Source: Pseudomonadota bacterium
Lineage (GTDB): Bacteria; Pseudomonadota; Gammaproteobacteria; Burkholderiales; Casimicrobiaceae
Reading direction: 5' to 3'
Assembly (NCBI GenBank): GCA_018241745.1
Contig: JAFEDG010000143.1
Location: forward strand, 1-64,000
DNA length: 64,000 nucleotides
The notes beneath the pieces were generated by a model, which was given only the letters and a program-made list of their open reading frames with translations, did not search any database and had not been told where the DNA came from. How positions within the stretch are numbered: position 1 is the stretch's first letter; every line of letters begins with the position of its first letter. Both the position numbers and the translations under genes were made by a program. Shown here one piece after another: positions 53,037 to 61,592 of the stretch.

Positions 53037-53341
53037 CCGACGTCGGTCGCGCTGCACGCGCGGATCGCATCGACCAGCGCCTGCAGCGCGGGATCGGCGA
53101 TCGGCTCGGCCAGCGCGAGCGTGTGCGAGCGCGTGCCATCGTCGATCTCGATCGTGTAGGCGCGAGCGTCGGGCGCGGGGCGGGCCGGACGTGCGCTGCG
53201 CGCGAAGAAGTCAGCGGCCGCGACTGCGCGCTGCAGCCGCTCGCGGCGCGCGACAGGCAGTGTCGCAACGTCGACCGTCACCGGCTTGCGCAGGCCGGGG
53301 AACGCCGCGAGGCCGCCGTCGACGCGCATCGTCACCTTCAC
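53033..53341 (-). CDS. Protealysin inhibitor emfourin-like protein
   Basis: A 102-residue soluble protein. The start VKVTMRVDGGLAAFPGLRKP, the middle AVAAADFFARSA and the end AYTIEIDDGTRSHTLALAEP are the emfourin pattern. Emfourin of Serratia is a tight inhibitor of the M4 protease protealysin and is encoded beside it. Here GTG at 53341 overlaps the stop of the M4 gene (GTGA). It has no signal peptide, in line with a cytoplasmic protease. It probably holds the M4 protease inactive. Confidence 0.82.
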   Translation of the reverse strand: MKVTMRVDGGLAAFPGLRKPVTVDVATLPVARRERLQRAVAAADFFARSARPARPAPDARAYTIEIDDGTRSHTLALAEPIADPALQALVDAIRACSATDVG

Positions 53342-54432
53342 GTGCGGCGGCTCCGCGCGACGCGCGCGCCACCGGCCACGGTAACGCCGACGGCACGCCA
53401 CGCTTCGGCGATCACCTGCTGCGCCGTCGCGCCGAACAGGCGATCCGCCTGCGCCGACGTGCGCTCGGCAAACGCCGCGAACGTCGCCGTCGGCTTCAGT
53501 GCCTTGTCGCGCAGCGCCGCGTACCAGATCACGCCTGCCTTCTCCCACGCGTGGCCGCCGAACGCAGTCGCCGCGAGATAGAACGCGTGATTGGGAATGC
53601 CGGAGTTCGTGTGCACGCCGCCGTTGTCGGCGGACGTGCGGACGTAGCCGTCCATCGTCGCCGGCTGGTCGTCCTTGCCCAGCAGCGGGTCGTCGAACGC
53701 GGTGCCGGGCGCCTTCAGCGAGCGCAGCGCGACACCGTGCACCTTGGCCGTGAACAGGCCCTCGCCGATCAGCCAGTCCGCCTTCGCAGCCGTCTGCTTG
53801 CGCGCGTACTGCTTGACGAGCGAGCCGAAGACGTCGGAGAGCGACTCGTTCAGCGCGCCCGACTGGCCGACGTAGACGAGTCGCGCCTCGTCCTCGGTGA
53901 CGCCGTGCGTGAGCTCGTGGGCGATGACGTCCAGCGACACGGTGAAGCGGTTGAAGAGGTCGCCGTCCCCGTCGCCGAACACCATCTGCGTGCCGTTCCA
54001 GAACGCGTTGTCATACTGCTTTCCGTAGTGGACCGTCGCCTCCAGCGGCATGCCGGCATCGTCGATCGAGTGGCGCTGGTGGACCTGCAGGTAATACGCG
54101 TACGTCGCCCCCAGCCCGTCGTACGCTTCGTCGGTCTCCGCGTCGCGTGTAGGCAAGTCGCCCTCGTTGCGCACGACCTTGCCCGGCAGCGTGGTCGCGT
54201 GCGCGGCATCGTGGATCGTCCGCCGCGGAGCGGCCGTCGCCGACGGCAGCGTGGTACCGGGGACGGCCAGCAGCGCTGACGTCGCGCGCGTGATCCGCAT
54301 CGTCGCGTCGGTCGCGAGCGTCGCCAGCGCAGCCTCGCGCTGCCGCGCGGTGCCACGCAGCGCGATCCTGCGCAGCAGGGCCGGAGGGAGGATCGTGCAG
54401 CGGCACGCGCCGCGGGCGTGAGCGTGGGGCAC
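53338..54432 (-). CDS. Protealysin-like M4 family metallopeptidase
   Basis: A 364-residue thermolysin-type protease. A short propeptide with the CTILPP motif (near residues 12-17; protealysin-like precursors have this Pro-Pro motif) precedes the catalytic domain. Zinc motif HELTH (172-176), second ligand Glu196 (NESLSD), and DNGGVHTNSGIPN with the stabilising His are all present. No Sec signal, as in protealysin-like proteins. GTG start at 54432 has AAAGG 7 bases before. It is coupled to the emfourin-like inhibitor gene. It may act inside the cell or leave by another route. Confidence 0.92.
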   Translation of the reverse strand: MPHAHARGACRCTILPPALLRRIALRGTARQREAALATLATDATMRITRATSALLAVPGTTLPSATAAPRRTIHDAAHATTLPGKVVRNEGDLPTRDAETDEAYDGLGATYAYYLQVHQRHSIDDAGMPLEATVHYGKQYDNAFWNGTQMVFGDGDGDLFNRFTVSLDVIAHELTHGVTEDEARLVYVGQSGALNESLSDVFGSLVKQYARKQTAAKADWLIGEGLFTAKVHGVALRSLKAPGTAFDDPLLGKDDQPATMDGYVRTSADNGGVHTNSGIPNHAFYLAATAFGGHAWEKAGVIWYAALRDKALKPTATFAAFAERTSAQADRLFGATAQQVIAEAWRAVGVTVAGGARVARSRRT

Positions 54433-54514
54433 CAGGGGCCTTTCGTCGGGCCGCGCGTGGAGACCCTACGATACGCCAGCCCGTCGCACGACGCGAGACC
54501 CGCGCGCGCGGGCG

Positions 54515-55270
54515 TCAGAGCGGCGGCGTGCTGCCGTGCAGTCCCACGGCAATGCGCTGGGCGAGCGGATGGCCGGTCGTGTCGCGCTGCGCATACACGA
54601 TGATGTGCGCACCTGCCGTCAGTTCGGCGCGCGAGGCCGGCGTGACGACGACGACCGGCGTCCCGTCCGGCACGACGATCGTCCGCGTGCCTCCCGGATA
54701 GCTGAGCAGCAGCCGGCGGCCTGCGCCTGCCGGCGGGCTGGCCGTCACGGTCCCGCTGACGGCGGGCGCGACGGCGCTGACCGTGGCGTTGGTCATCGTC
54801 GTGCCGGCGGGGCCCTGCATTGGACGGTGGCCTTCGCCGGTGCCTCGCTGCGATTCCGGAAAGATGTGGACTTCGCTGGCCACCAGCGTCCCGTCCGGGC
54901 CCGGCGCGGCGGTGGCGCCGACGTACGCCTGCGGCACGATCGCAGCGAGGCTCGCCGGTGCGCGACCGACGATCTGCGTCTGGTCGGTGAGCATCACGTG
55001 CTCGTGAGCGCCGCTGCGCGTGTCGACAACGAGATCCTGGCCCGACAGCGACCCGACGGTGCCCACCAGGCGCACGGCGTCCGAGGCCCGTGCGACGCCG
55101 GGCAGGACGCCCGCGAGGACCAGCAGCGCGCCGCCAAGCATTGCGCGGCGAGCGGCCGACAACCGCTGTGGGCGCGCGCCGACACGCGTTCGGGAGTCCG
55201 CCCTGCCGCCGACGGCGCCGCGGGCGGGCACGCTGTGACCCATCGCAAAACTGATCGGATGACCCGCCAT
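54515..55270 (-). CDS. Membrane-anchored protein, DUF5666-like, hypothetical
   Basis: A 251-residue protein. Residues 1-45 are basic, then a hydrophobic segment (AMLGGALLVLAGVLPGVARA) probably acts as signal or anchor. The mature part begins DAVRLVGTVGSLSGQDLVVD, a beta pattern resembling DUF5666-type OB-like modules, then has a Pro/Gly-rich stretch and a second similar region (GTRTIVVPDGTPVVVVTPAS). The start at 55270 shares the bases CATG with a divergent small frame. Function unknown. Confidence 0.7.
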   Translation of the reverse strand: MAGHPISFAMGHSVPARGAVGGRADSRTRVGARPQRLSAARRAMLGGALLVLAGVLPGVARASDAVRLVGTVGSLSGQDLVVDTRSGAHEHVMLTDQTQIVGRAPASLAAIVPQAYVGATAAPGPDGTLVASEVHIFPESQRGTGEGHRPMQGPAGTTMTNATVSAVAPAVSGTVTASPPAGAGRRLLLSYPGGTRTIVVPDGTPVVVVTPASRAELTAGAHIIVYAQRDTTGHPLAQRIAVGLHGSTPPL

Positions 55271-55520
55271 GAACCGCTCCTCCACTGCTGGGCAATGCCT
55301 TGTGTTCCGCCGCGGCCCGGACTGCAGGCTCGGCTCGACGTTCGTCGTCGGCACGCGCCGCTATCGCGTCGTGCGCGAAATCAACGATTGGGGCCGGCAG
55401 GCGGTCATCGCACGGCCATGTCGGTGGTACGACGGCGTCGTGCTCGCCACGGCGCGCGTGGCGCAGGTCGCGCGCAGGCTCAACCGGCGGGCTTGGACGC
55501 AGGCGGTGGCGCGAGCTTGA
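55269..55520 (+). CDS. Small hypothetical protein, doubtful
   Basis: An 83-residue frame (STAGQCLVFRRGPDCRLGST, then YRVVREINDWGRQAVIARP). Its residue composition looks like a real basic protein, but there is no ribosome binding site, its ATG overlaps the start of the opposite DUF5666-like gene, and its end overlaps the opposite gene ending at 55480. I do not recognise a family. Confidence 0.3.
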   Translation: MNRSSTAGQCLVFRRGPDCRLGSTFVVGTRRYRVVREINDWGRQAVIARPCRWYDGVVLATARVAQVARRLNRRAWTQAVARA

Positions 55521-55989
55521 GCATGCCCTCCGGCGTCGGCTCGACCACCCGGTTCGCGCACCGCAGCGTGTCCTGCCAATAGCCGCTGTTCTTGAAGAAC
55601 GCCTCGAGCTCCGCCTCGACGGCGGGCCCCGCGCGCCCTGCTGCCCTCATGGCCTTCAATCCCGCGCAATTGGCCTGCAGCTCCACCGACGTGGGGAGCT
55701 GCGCGTGCGCGCATTCGTGGAAGAAGATGAAGTCGTGCACCGGCGGCGGCAGGGCCTTCAGGCGGTCAGGATTCCACACGATCACGTAGCTGCCGTTTTC
55801 CGGAAGCGTCACGCCGACGCGGTCCTTGACCGTGGGATCCGTGGCCGGCGCGGCGTACTCGCGCAGCGCGACGCCGCGCACGATGCACGATTGGGCCTTG
55901 CCGTCGGTGAATACGAACGCCGACGCCGCCGCCGGCAGCGCCGAGGCGGCCACGGCAACCAGTACTGCACACACTGTTCCGGGGCTCAT
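55480..55989 (-). CDS. Secreted small protein with HExxH motif
   Basis: A 169-residue exported protein: Sec signal at 1-24 (cleavage after AASA). The mature part contains VHDFIFFHECAHAQLPTSVE, a minimal HExxH zinc motif with the Glu as base, followed by a Cys/Ala-rich helix. No clear third metal ligand is seen. Related DUFs in proteobacteria carry the same motif. It could be a small zinc peptidase, but this is not proven. TACCAT lies 7 bases before the ATG. Confidence 0.78.
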   Translation of the reverse strand: MSPGTVCAVLVAVAASALPAAASAFVFTDGKAQSCIVRGVALREYAAPATDPTVKDRVGVTLPENGSYVIVWNPDRLKALPPPVHDFIFFHECAHAQLPTSVELQANCAGLKAMRAAGRAGPAVEAELEAFFKNSGYWQDTLRCANRVVEPTPEGMLKLAPPPASKPAG

Positions 55990-56098
55990 CGGCGCTATGG
56001 TAGCAGCGCCTGCCGGGAATATTCGCGCGGCACGTGGCGTTGACGCTCGCTGCCCCGGCGATTAGCCTTGCGCATCGCGTCATCCGCCGGCAGGTGGC

Positions 56099-56377
56099 AT
56101 GCGCACGGCCACTCCTTCCATGGCTCATTCCCGCTCGCAGGTCCTGCCCATCCTCGCCGAGTTGTGCGATCTCCTCGACCGCGCGTTCATCGAGCAGGTA
56201 GGACCGTTCGGCTCGCTGATCGTCAGCGAGACGCGGGCGGCGTGGATCCGGGGCGGCCCGCGCATCCGCGCCAGCGACGTCGAGACCTACATCGCGATGC
56301 TGGCGCGCGAGATCACCGACGCTTCCACCCGGGAGCACTTCGTGGACGCGGCGCGCAACGTGGTAGGCAACTACTGA
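56099..56377 (+). CDS. Small helical hypothetical protein
   Basis: A 92-residue soluble frame: LPILAELCDLLDRAFIEQVG, SDVETYIAMLAREI and FVDAARNVVGNY look helical. AGGTGG lies just before the ATG at 56099; a second start at 56120 would shorten it by 7 residues. It lies 37 bases before the heme-type sensor gene and may be co-transcribed. No family recognised. Confidence 0.68.
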   Translation: MRTATPSMAHSRSQVLPILAELCDLLDRAFIEQVGPFGSLIVSETRAAWIRGGPRIRASDVETYIAMLAREITDASTREHFVDAARNVVGNY

Positions 56378-56414
56378 GCCGGCGGCAACGAACCGCACGG
56401 CAGGGAGAAACGGA

Positions 56415-57353
56415 ATGTTCAAGACGACGACGATCACGACGCAGTTCGCCCTCGTGTTCCTGCTTGCGCTGGCGCTCGTCGGGGCCGCGTCCTACCTGAT
56501 CCTCGACCGCATCTACGTGAGCGAGCTGCGCAGCCAGGCGGAGACCGTCGCCGACAACGTCGACGCGTTCGGCGACTGGGTTGCGAAGTACGGGCGCGTC
56601 TGGGTCCGCGACAACGACCAGAGCTACCTCGGGCATGCGCTGCTGTACAGCACGGACGATCCCACGGCATCGCCGGCGCGCCTGACGCCGGTCAACTACT
56701 ACTCGAAGAACCCGGCGCTCGCGCAGCGCGAGTTTTCCGAAGCGGTGGCCGCCTCCGCGTCGCGCGCCAAGTTCCGGCTGACGTCGCACAACGTGATGAA
56801 CCCCGGCAACAAGCCCGATGCTTTCGAGCAGATGGCGCTCTCCAAGATCCGCACGGGCCACATCAACGAATACTATGAATTCACGCCGACCGAGTTCCGG
56901 TACGCGCGCGCGGTGATCGACAAGGCATCATGCATCCAATGCCACGGCAGCCCGGAGGCCGCCCCCGCGGACGTCAAGGTCCGTTACGGCACCCAGAACG
57001 GGTTCGGCTTCAAGACCGGCGACGTGGCGGGGATCATCAGCGTGCGCCTGCCGGTGCGCCCCTTCTGGGACGTCGCATTCAACGTGGTCGGCGCGTGGCA
57101 GCTCCTGATGATCATCGCGGCCTTCGTCATCGCGATGCTGTACGTGCGCTTCGCGATCGTCGGCCGCGTGCGCGAACTCACTGCCGCCACCCAGCAGATC
57201 TCGCTGGGCAAGACCGCCGACCTGGGCATCCGGGCCATCAATCCCAAGAGCCGCAACGAACTCGACCAGCTCGCAGTCGCGACGGAGCGGATGCGCATCT
57301 CCATCAATATGGCGATCCAGCGGCTGCGCCGCACCAGCCGCGGAGACGGCTGA
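56415..57353 (+). CDS. DUF3365 (Tll0287-like) sensor with CxxCH and HAMP, no output domain
   Basis: A 312-residue membrane protein. TM1 (about 10-32), periplasmic DUF3365 domain (about 35-215) holding CIQCH near residues 175-179, a c-type heme site, then TM2 (about 225-250) and a HAMP domain (RVRELTAATQQISLGKTADL to near the end). Nothing follows HAMP, so signals must pass to another protein. Ribosome site CAGGGAGAAACGG precedes the ATG. The nearest signalling output is the diguanylate cyclase at 57781. It may sense redox or a gas. Confidence 0.88.
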   Translation: MFKTTTITTQFALVFLLALALVGAASYLILDRIYVSELRSQAETVADNVDAFGDWVAKYGRVWVRDNDQSYLGHALLYSTDDPTASPARLTPVNYYSKNPALAQREFSEAVAASASRAKFRLTSHNVMNPGNKPDAFEQMALSKIRTGHINEYYEFTPTEFRYARAVIDKASCIQCHGSPEAAPADVKVRYGTQNGFGFKTGDVAGIISVRLPVRPFWDVAFNVVGAWQLLMIIAAFVIAMLYVRFAIVGRVRELTAATQQISLGKTADLGIRAINPKSRNELDQLAVATERMRISINMAIQRLRRTSRGDG

Positions 57354-57383
57354 CGCGGCGCAAGCGTTCGTCGTGCCCTGCGA

Positions 57384-57575
57384 TCAGCCGAGCAGCGCCG
57401 GAGGCAGGCCGCCGTGCATCAGCGTCCAGCCCCATGCCGCCGCGGCGATGGCGAGCGCGACCAGCAGGTACGGCAGCGCGCCCGCGTCGCGCGTCGTGCG
57501 CGGCGATCGCTGCTGTACAAAGCCCACGCGCCGCATGCCGATGCCCATCGGGAATTCATGTTCCAACGTGTTCAT
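57384..57575 (-). CDS. Small single-span membrane protein
   Basis: A 63-residue protein with one membrane helix near the C terminus (ALPYLLVALAIAAAAWGWTL). The N-terminal 30 residues are soluble with Glu, Arg and Pro. AGGAG lies 6 bases before the ATG, a good ribosome binding site. No family recognised. Confidence 0.72.
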   Translation of the reverse strand: MNTLEHEFPMGIGMRRVGFVQQRSPRTTRDAGALPYLLVALAIAAAAWGWTLMHGGLPPALLG

Positions 57576-57780
57576 GGTGGCTCCTGTTGTGTTGAGGGCC
57601 CGGGGCCTGCGCTGCCGGCCAGTGGGCCGCTGGTGACTCCAACGATAGGCATCCGGGCGCGCGGCGGCGACCGGCGGACCCCGCTTCCTGCGCCCCGCGT
57701 CCGGCTGACAGACGCCGCCCGACCGCATGGGGTAACGATCGCGGGCGCCGGCTGGCCCTGAATTTGCGCGTCGTCGCCCG

Positions 57781-59748
57781 ATGCTGCCCCTGCCGAACCT
57801 GGCCGCCCCTTCCCGCGCCCACCGGCGTCCGCTTCTGCCGCGGTTGGGCGCCGCGGCACGCCGCGCGCGCGCCGTCGTGGTGTTCGCGGCGGCATCCGTG
57901 GCCGTCGTCGCACTCCCCGCGTTCGCGACCCCCGCCGCGACGGTTGCAGCACCGGTGACCGCGCCTGCCGCGCCGGGCACCGCGGCGACGGCGGTGCTGG
58001 AGGACGGCGGCCTGAACCTCGCCGACTCGGTCTCCGTCCTCGAGGATCCGTCCCAGCGCATGAGCCTGGCGGACGTGGAGCGCGCCGCGCGCGCCGGACG
58101 CTTCGCGCGGACCGAACACGACGGCGACGACCTCAACTTCGGCTATCGCACGAGTGCGCTATGGCTGCAATTCACGATCACGACGGAACAACCGCGGCTG
58201 CTCGAGGTCGGCTTCCCCGGCCTCGACGACGTGCGCCTGTACGCGCCCACTGCGGGCGGCGGCTACGTCGAGACCGCCACCGGCGATCGCGCGCCGCTGT
58301 CGTCGCGTCCGATCCTGCACCGCCACTTCGTATTCCCGATCGCCGCGACCGGCGGCGTGCCCGCGACCTACTACATGCGCATCGCCTCGGCAGGCACGCT
58401 GACGGTACCGTTGACGCTGTGGTCGGAGCGCGCGCTTGCGCTGCACGATCGGACGACGTACGCGGCACTGGCGCTGTACTTCGGCTGCCTGCTCGCGCTG
58501 GCCACGTACAACCTGCTGCTCTACTTCACGTTGCGCGAACGCTCCTACCTGACGTACGTCGCGTTCACGCTGTCGATGGCCATCGGCCAGGCGTCGCTCG
58601 TGGGGCTGGGCAACGAGTTCGTCTGGGGGCGCTTCGTCGGCTGGGGCGACGCGGCGCTGCCGGTCGGGTTCGCGCTTGCCGGGGTGTTCGGCCTGTGGTT
58701 CACGCGCGACCTCCTCGCACTGGCGAAGGTGTCGCCCACGCTCGACCGCATCCTGCTCGTGCACATCGCGGCGTTCGCGGTCGCGGTCGCGCTGGCCGGC
58801 GCTTCATACCGCTACGCGGCACTGCTGACATCGGTGGCAGGCGCCACCGGTGCGGTCGCCGCGATCGCCGCCGGCGTCGTCGCGGCCATCCACCGGCAGT
58901 CGACGGCCCGCTTCTACCTGTGGGCGTGGACGCTGATGCTGCTCGGGGTGGCAACGCTCGCGCTGCGCAACCTCGGTCTGCTCCCGACGAACACGTTCAC
59001 GATCTACGCGCTGCTGTTCGCGTCGGTCGTGGAGGCACTGCTGCTGTCGTTCGCGCTCGCTTACCGGATCGTGCTGCTGACGGCCGACCGCGAGCGGCTG
59101 CAGCGCGAGGCGCTGGCGACGGCACGCGGCGCCGAGCAGGCGCTCGAAACGACGGTCGCCTGGCGCACGCGCGAGCTCGCGCTCGCGAACGCCGAGCTCG
59201 AGAGCACGCTCGCGACGCTCGAGCGCGTCGCCGCCACCGATCGCCTGACCGGCGCATGGAACCGGCGCTGGTTCGAGACCGCCGCGCATGCCGAGATCGA
59301 GCGCGCGACGCGGCACGCGACGCCACTCTCGCTGCTCCTCGTCGACCTCGACCACTTCAAGGCCGTCAACGACCGCCTCGGCCATGCCGGCGGCGACGAG
59401 ACGCTGGTGGGCGTCTCGGACCTGATCGCCGAGAACATCCGCGGCTCCGATTCGCTGACGCGCTGGGGCGGCGAGGAATTCGTGGTGCTGCTGCCGCAGA
59501 CGGACCTGGCCGGCGCGTCGACGCTCGCGGAAAAGCTGCGGGGCCTCATCCAGCACGCCCGGCTGCCCGCCACGTGCCCGGTCACCGCGTCGGTCGGCGT
59601 CGCCCAGTACCGTGCGGGGCAGCGGCTCGAGGATTTCATCGGCGCTGCCGACGCGGCGCTGTATCGCGCCAAGGCGCGCGGCCGCAATTGCGTGGAGGCG
59701 GCCACCCCGGCGCCCCACCTCCAGCTCGCCACCGGCAGCGGTGCCTGA
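57781..59748 (+). CDS. 7TMR-DISM diguanylate cyclase
   Basis: A 655-residue receptor. Signal or anchor at about 30-50, an extracytoplasmic 7TMR-DISMED2-like domain (about 75-215), seven membrane helices (about 220-420), a coiled coil, then GGDEF (about 485-640). The active site reads GGEEF, and the I-site RGSD lies five residues before it, so product inhibition by c-di-GMP is likely. Core signatures: ATDRLTGAWNRRWFE and LVDLDHFKAVNDRLGHAGGD. It should make c-di-GMP in response to an external ligand. Confidence 0.93.
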   Translation: MLPLPNLAAPSRAHRRPLLPRLGAAARRARAVVVFAAASVAVVALPAFATPAATVAAPVTAPAAPGTAATAVLEDGGLNLADSVSVLEDPSQRMSLADVERAARAGRFARTEHDGDDLNFGYRTSALWLQFTITTEQPRLLEVGFPGLDDVRLYAPTAGGGYVETATGDRAPLSSRPILHRHFVFPIAATGGVPATYYMRIASAGTLTVPLTLWSERALALHDRTTYAALALYFGCLLALATYNLLLYFTLRERSYLTYVAFTLSMAIGQASLVGLGNEFVWGRFVGWGDAALPVGFALAGVFGLWFTRDLLALAKVSPTLDRILLVHIAAFAVAVALAGASYRYAALLTSVAGATGAVAAIAAGVVAAIHRQSTARFYLWAWTLMLLGVATLALRNLGLLPTNTFTIYALLFASVVEALLLSFALAYRIVLLTADRERLQREALATARGAEQALETTVAWRTRELALANAELESTLATLERVAATDRLTGAWNRRWFETAAHAEIERATRHATPLSLLLVDLDHFKAVNDRLGHAGGDETLVGVSDLIAENIRGSDSLTRWGGEEFVVLLPQTDLAGASTLAEKLRGLIQHARLPATCPVTASVGVAQYRAGQRLEDFIGAADAALYRAKARGRNCVEAATPAPHLQLATGSGA

Positions 59749-59787
59749 CGCCTCGCGCCCCCGGTGCGCGGTAGACTGCGCACACGC

Positions 59788-60522
59788 ATGGCCACCGCCG
59801 CCACCGACACGCTGCTGCTGATCGCCGACATCAGCGGCTACACGCGCTTCCTCAAGTTCCACCGCGCAAGCCTCGCGCATGCGCAGGACATCATCGCGCA
59901 GCTCCTGGAAGCCGTGATCGACGCGGTGTCGCCGGCGCTGAAGCTCGCCAAGCTCGAAGGCGACGCGGCGTTCTTCCACGCGCCCGCGCCGATGGACGAG
60001 ACGACGCTCGCGCGCCACGCCGCGGCGATCCACGGCGCATTCCACGCGCGCCGCAGCGACCTCGCGCTCAACGCGATGTGCGCATGCGACGGTTGCCGCC
60101 AGGCGGTCGACCTCAAGATCAAGGTCGTCGGCCACGTCGGCACCGTGGCGCAGCGGCGCATCGCACGCAGCGTCGAGCTGTCGGGCGTCGACGTGATCGT
60201 CGTCCACCGTTTGCTCAAGAACGCGGTACCGCGCGACGAATACCTGCTGGTCACCGAACCGCTGCTGCCGCAACTGCCCGCGGCCGAGCGCGAGCGTGCC
60301 ACTGCGCTGGCGATGGACATCGCCGACGTCGGGCCGCTCGCGACGTGGTACGTCGACCTCGGTGCGCTGGCGACCGCGGCGCCGCCCCCGCCGCGGCGGC
60401 GGCCCCTGCTCGCGCGCATCGGCGCGCAGGTACGGATGAGCGTGCGCACGTTGCCCTATGCGCTGGGCTGGCGCGTGCCCTGCCGCGACTTCCGCAACAT
60501 GACGGACGTGCAACGCGGTTGA
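59788..60522 (+). CDS. DUF2652 family protein (adenylate-cyclase-like fold)
   Basis: A 244-residue soluble protein. LLLIADISGYTRFLKFHRASL is the start of DUF2652, related to nucleotidyl cyclases, and KLEGDAAFFHAPAP continues it. The catalytic metal Asp pair of class III cyclases is only partly present (ADISG; the second is EGDA), so activity is uncertain. A CxxxC-like CACDGC lies in the middle. TAGACT at 59772-59777 lies 10 bases before the ATG. Confidence 0.85.
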   Translation: MATAATDTLLLIADISGYTRFLKFHRASLAHAQDIIAQLLEAVIDAVSPALKLAKLEGDAAFFHAPAPMDETTLARHAAAIHGAFHARRSDLALNAMCACDGCRQAVDLKIKVVGHVGTVAQRRIARSVELSGVDVIVVHRLLKNAVPRDEYLLVTEPLLPQLPAAERERATALAMDIADVGPLATWYVDLGALATAAPPPPRRRPLLARIGAQVRMSVRTLPYALGWRVPCRDFRNMTDVQRG

Positions 60523-60574
60523 GCACGGACGTCGTGCGCGGCTGCGCCTGGCCGGAGGCGCGGGCGCGCACCCG

Positions 60575-60580
60575 TATAAT
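60575..60580 (+). promoter_or_regulatory. -10 box 7 bases before the 2-hydroxyacid dehydrogenase start
   Basis: A perfect TATAAT in very GC-rich surroundings, 7 bases before the ATG at 60588. No -35 hexamer is seen. If used, the mRNA would be leaderless. Confidence 0.5.
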
Positions 60581-60587
60581 CGCGACA

Positions 60588-61592
60588 ATGCCGTCCTCCC
60601 AAGCTGCTGCGCCGCCGTCGGCGACGCAACCGCCGCGGCCCGTCGTGCTCCTCGGCGTGGCCGTCCCCTCCCCCCTGGAACGCCGCCTGGCCGAGCGCTT
60701 CGAACTGCTCGGTCCTGTGCCGCCGCCGTTCGCGCGCAACGTGGCCGCGCTGCCCGCGGCCGACCTCGGGCGCGTCCGCGCGCTGGTGACGATCGGTGGC
60801 GCCGGCATCAAGGCGCAGGCGATGTCGCTGTTGCCCGCGCTCGAGCTCGTGGCGTGCCTGGGCAGTGGCTTCGAGGAAGTGGACGTCGTCGCGGCGCGCG
60901 CGCGCGGCATCCGCGTCACGCATTCGCCGAACGCCAACGCGGCCGCCGTGGCCGACCTGGCGATGGGCCTCACGATCGCGTCGGTCCGCCGCTTCCATGC
61001 CGGTGACATCCTGTTGCGCAGCGGGCAGTGGCAGGGGAATGCAGGCCCGCGCCCGCCGGCGCGACGCGGCCTGACCGGCCGGCGCATGGGCATCTACGGC
61101 CTCGGTGCGATCGGCGCGCTGATCGCACAGCGCGCGCGGGCGTTCGCGATCGACGTCGGCTACCACTCGCGCCACCGCCGCACCGACGTCGACTATCCGT
61201 ACTTCGCGACGCTCGCGTCGCTCGCGGACTGGTGCGACATCCTGGTGATCGCCGTGCGTGCCGACGCGGCCACGCGCCACAGCGTCGATGCCGGCATCCT
61301 CGCCGCGCTGGGCGCTGACGGCCACGTGGTCAACATCGCGCGCGGCAGCGTCATCGACGAGGCTGCGCTGGTCGCGGCGCTGGACGCCGGCACGCTGGGG
61401 GGCGCCGGGCTCGACGTGTACGAGCAGGAGCCGCACGTGCCCGCGGCGCTGCTGGACCATCCATCCGTCGTGGCGACGCCGCACATCGGTGGCGCGACGC
61501 TCGAAGCGCAGGACGCGATGTCCGCGATGCTGCTCGCCAACCTCGACGCCTGGGCGGCGGGCACGCCCCTCCCCAACCCGGTCCCCGCGTGA
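60588..61592 (+). CDS. D-isomer-specific 2-hydroxyacid dehydrogenase
   Basis: A 334-residue NAD(P)-dependent enzyme. The nucleotide motif is GIYGLGAIGALIAQRARA, followed by the Arg region NIARGSVIDE, the Glu in YEQEPHVPAAL and the catalytic His in TPHIGGAT. Probably a hydroxypyruvate/glyoxylate reductase-like enzyme. It ends in an overlap with the MFS gene (GTGA at 61589-61592), so both are co-translated. TATAAT is directly upstream. Confidence 0.93.
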   Translation: MPSSQAAAPPSATQPPRPVVLLGVAVPSPLERRLAERFELLGPVPPPFARNVAALPAADLGRVRALVTIGGAGIKAQAMSLLPALELVACLGSGFEEVDVVAARARGIRVTHSPNANAAAVADLAMGLTIASVRRFHAGDILLRSGQWQGNAGPRPPARRGLTGRRMGIYGLGAIGALIAQRARAFAIDVGYHSRHRRTDVDYPYFATLASLADWCDILVIAVRADAATRHSVDAGILAALGADGHVVNIARGSVIDEAALVAALDAGTLGGAGLDVYEQEPHVPAALLDHPSVVATPHIGGATLEAQDAMSAMLLANLDAWAAGTPLPNPVPA

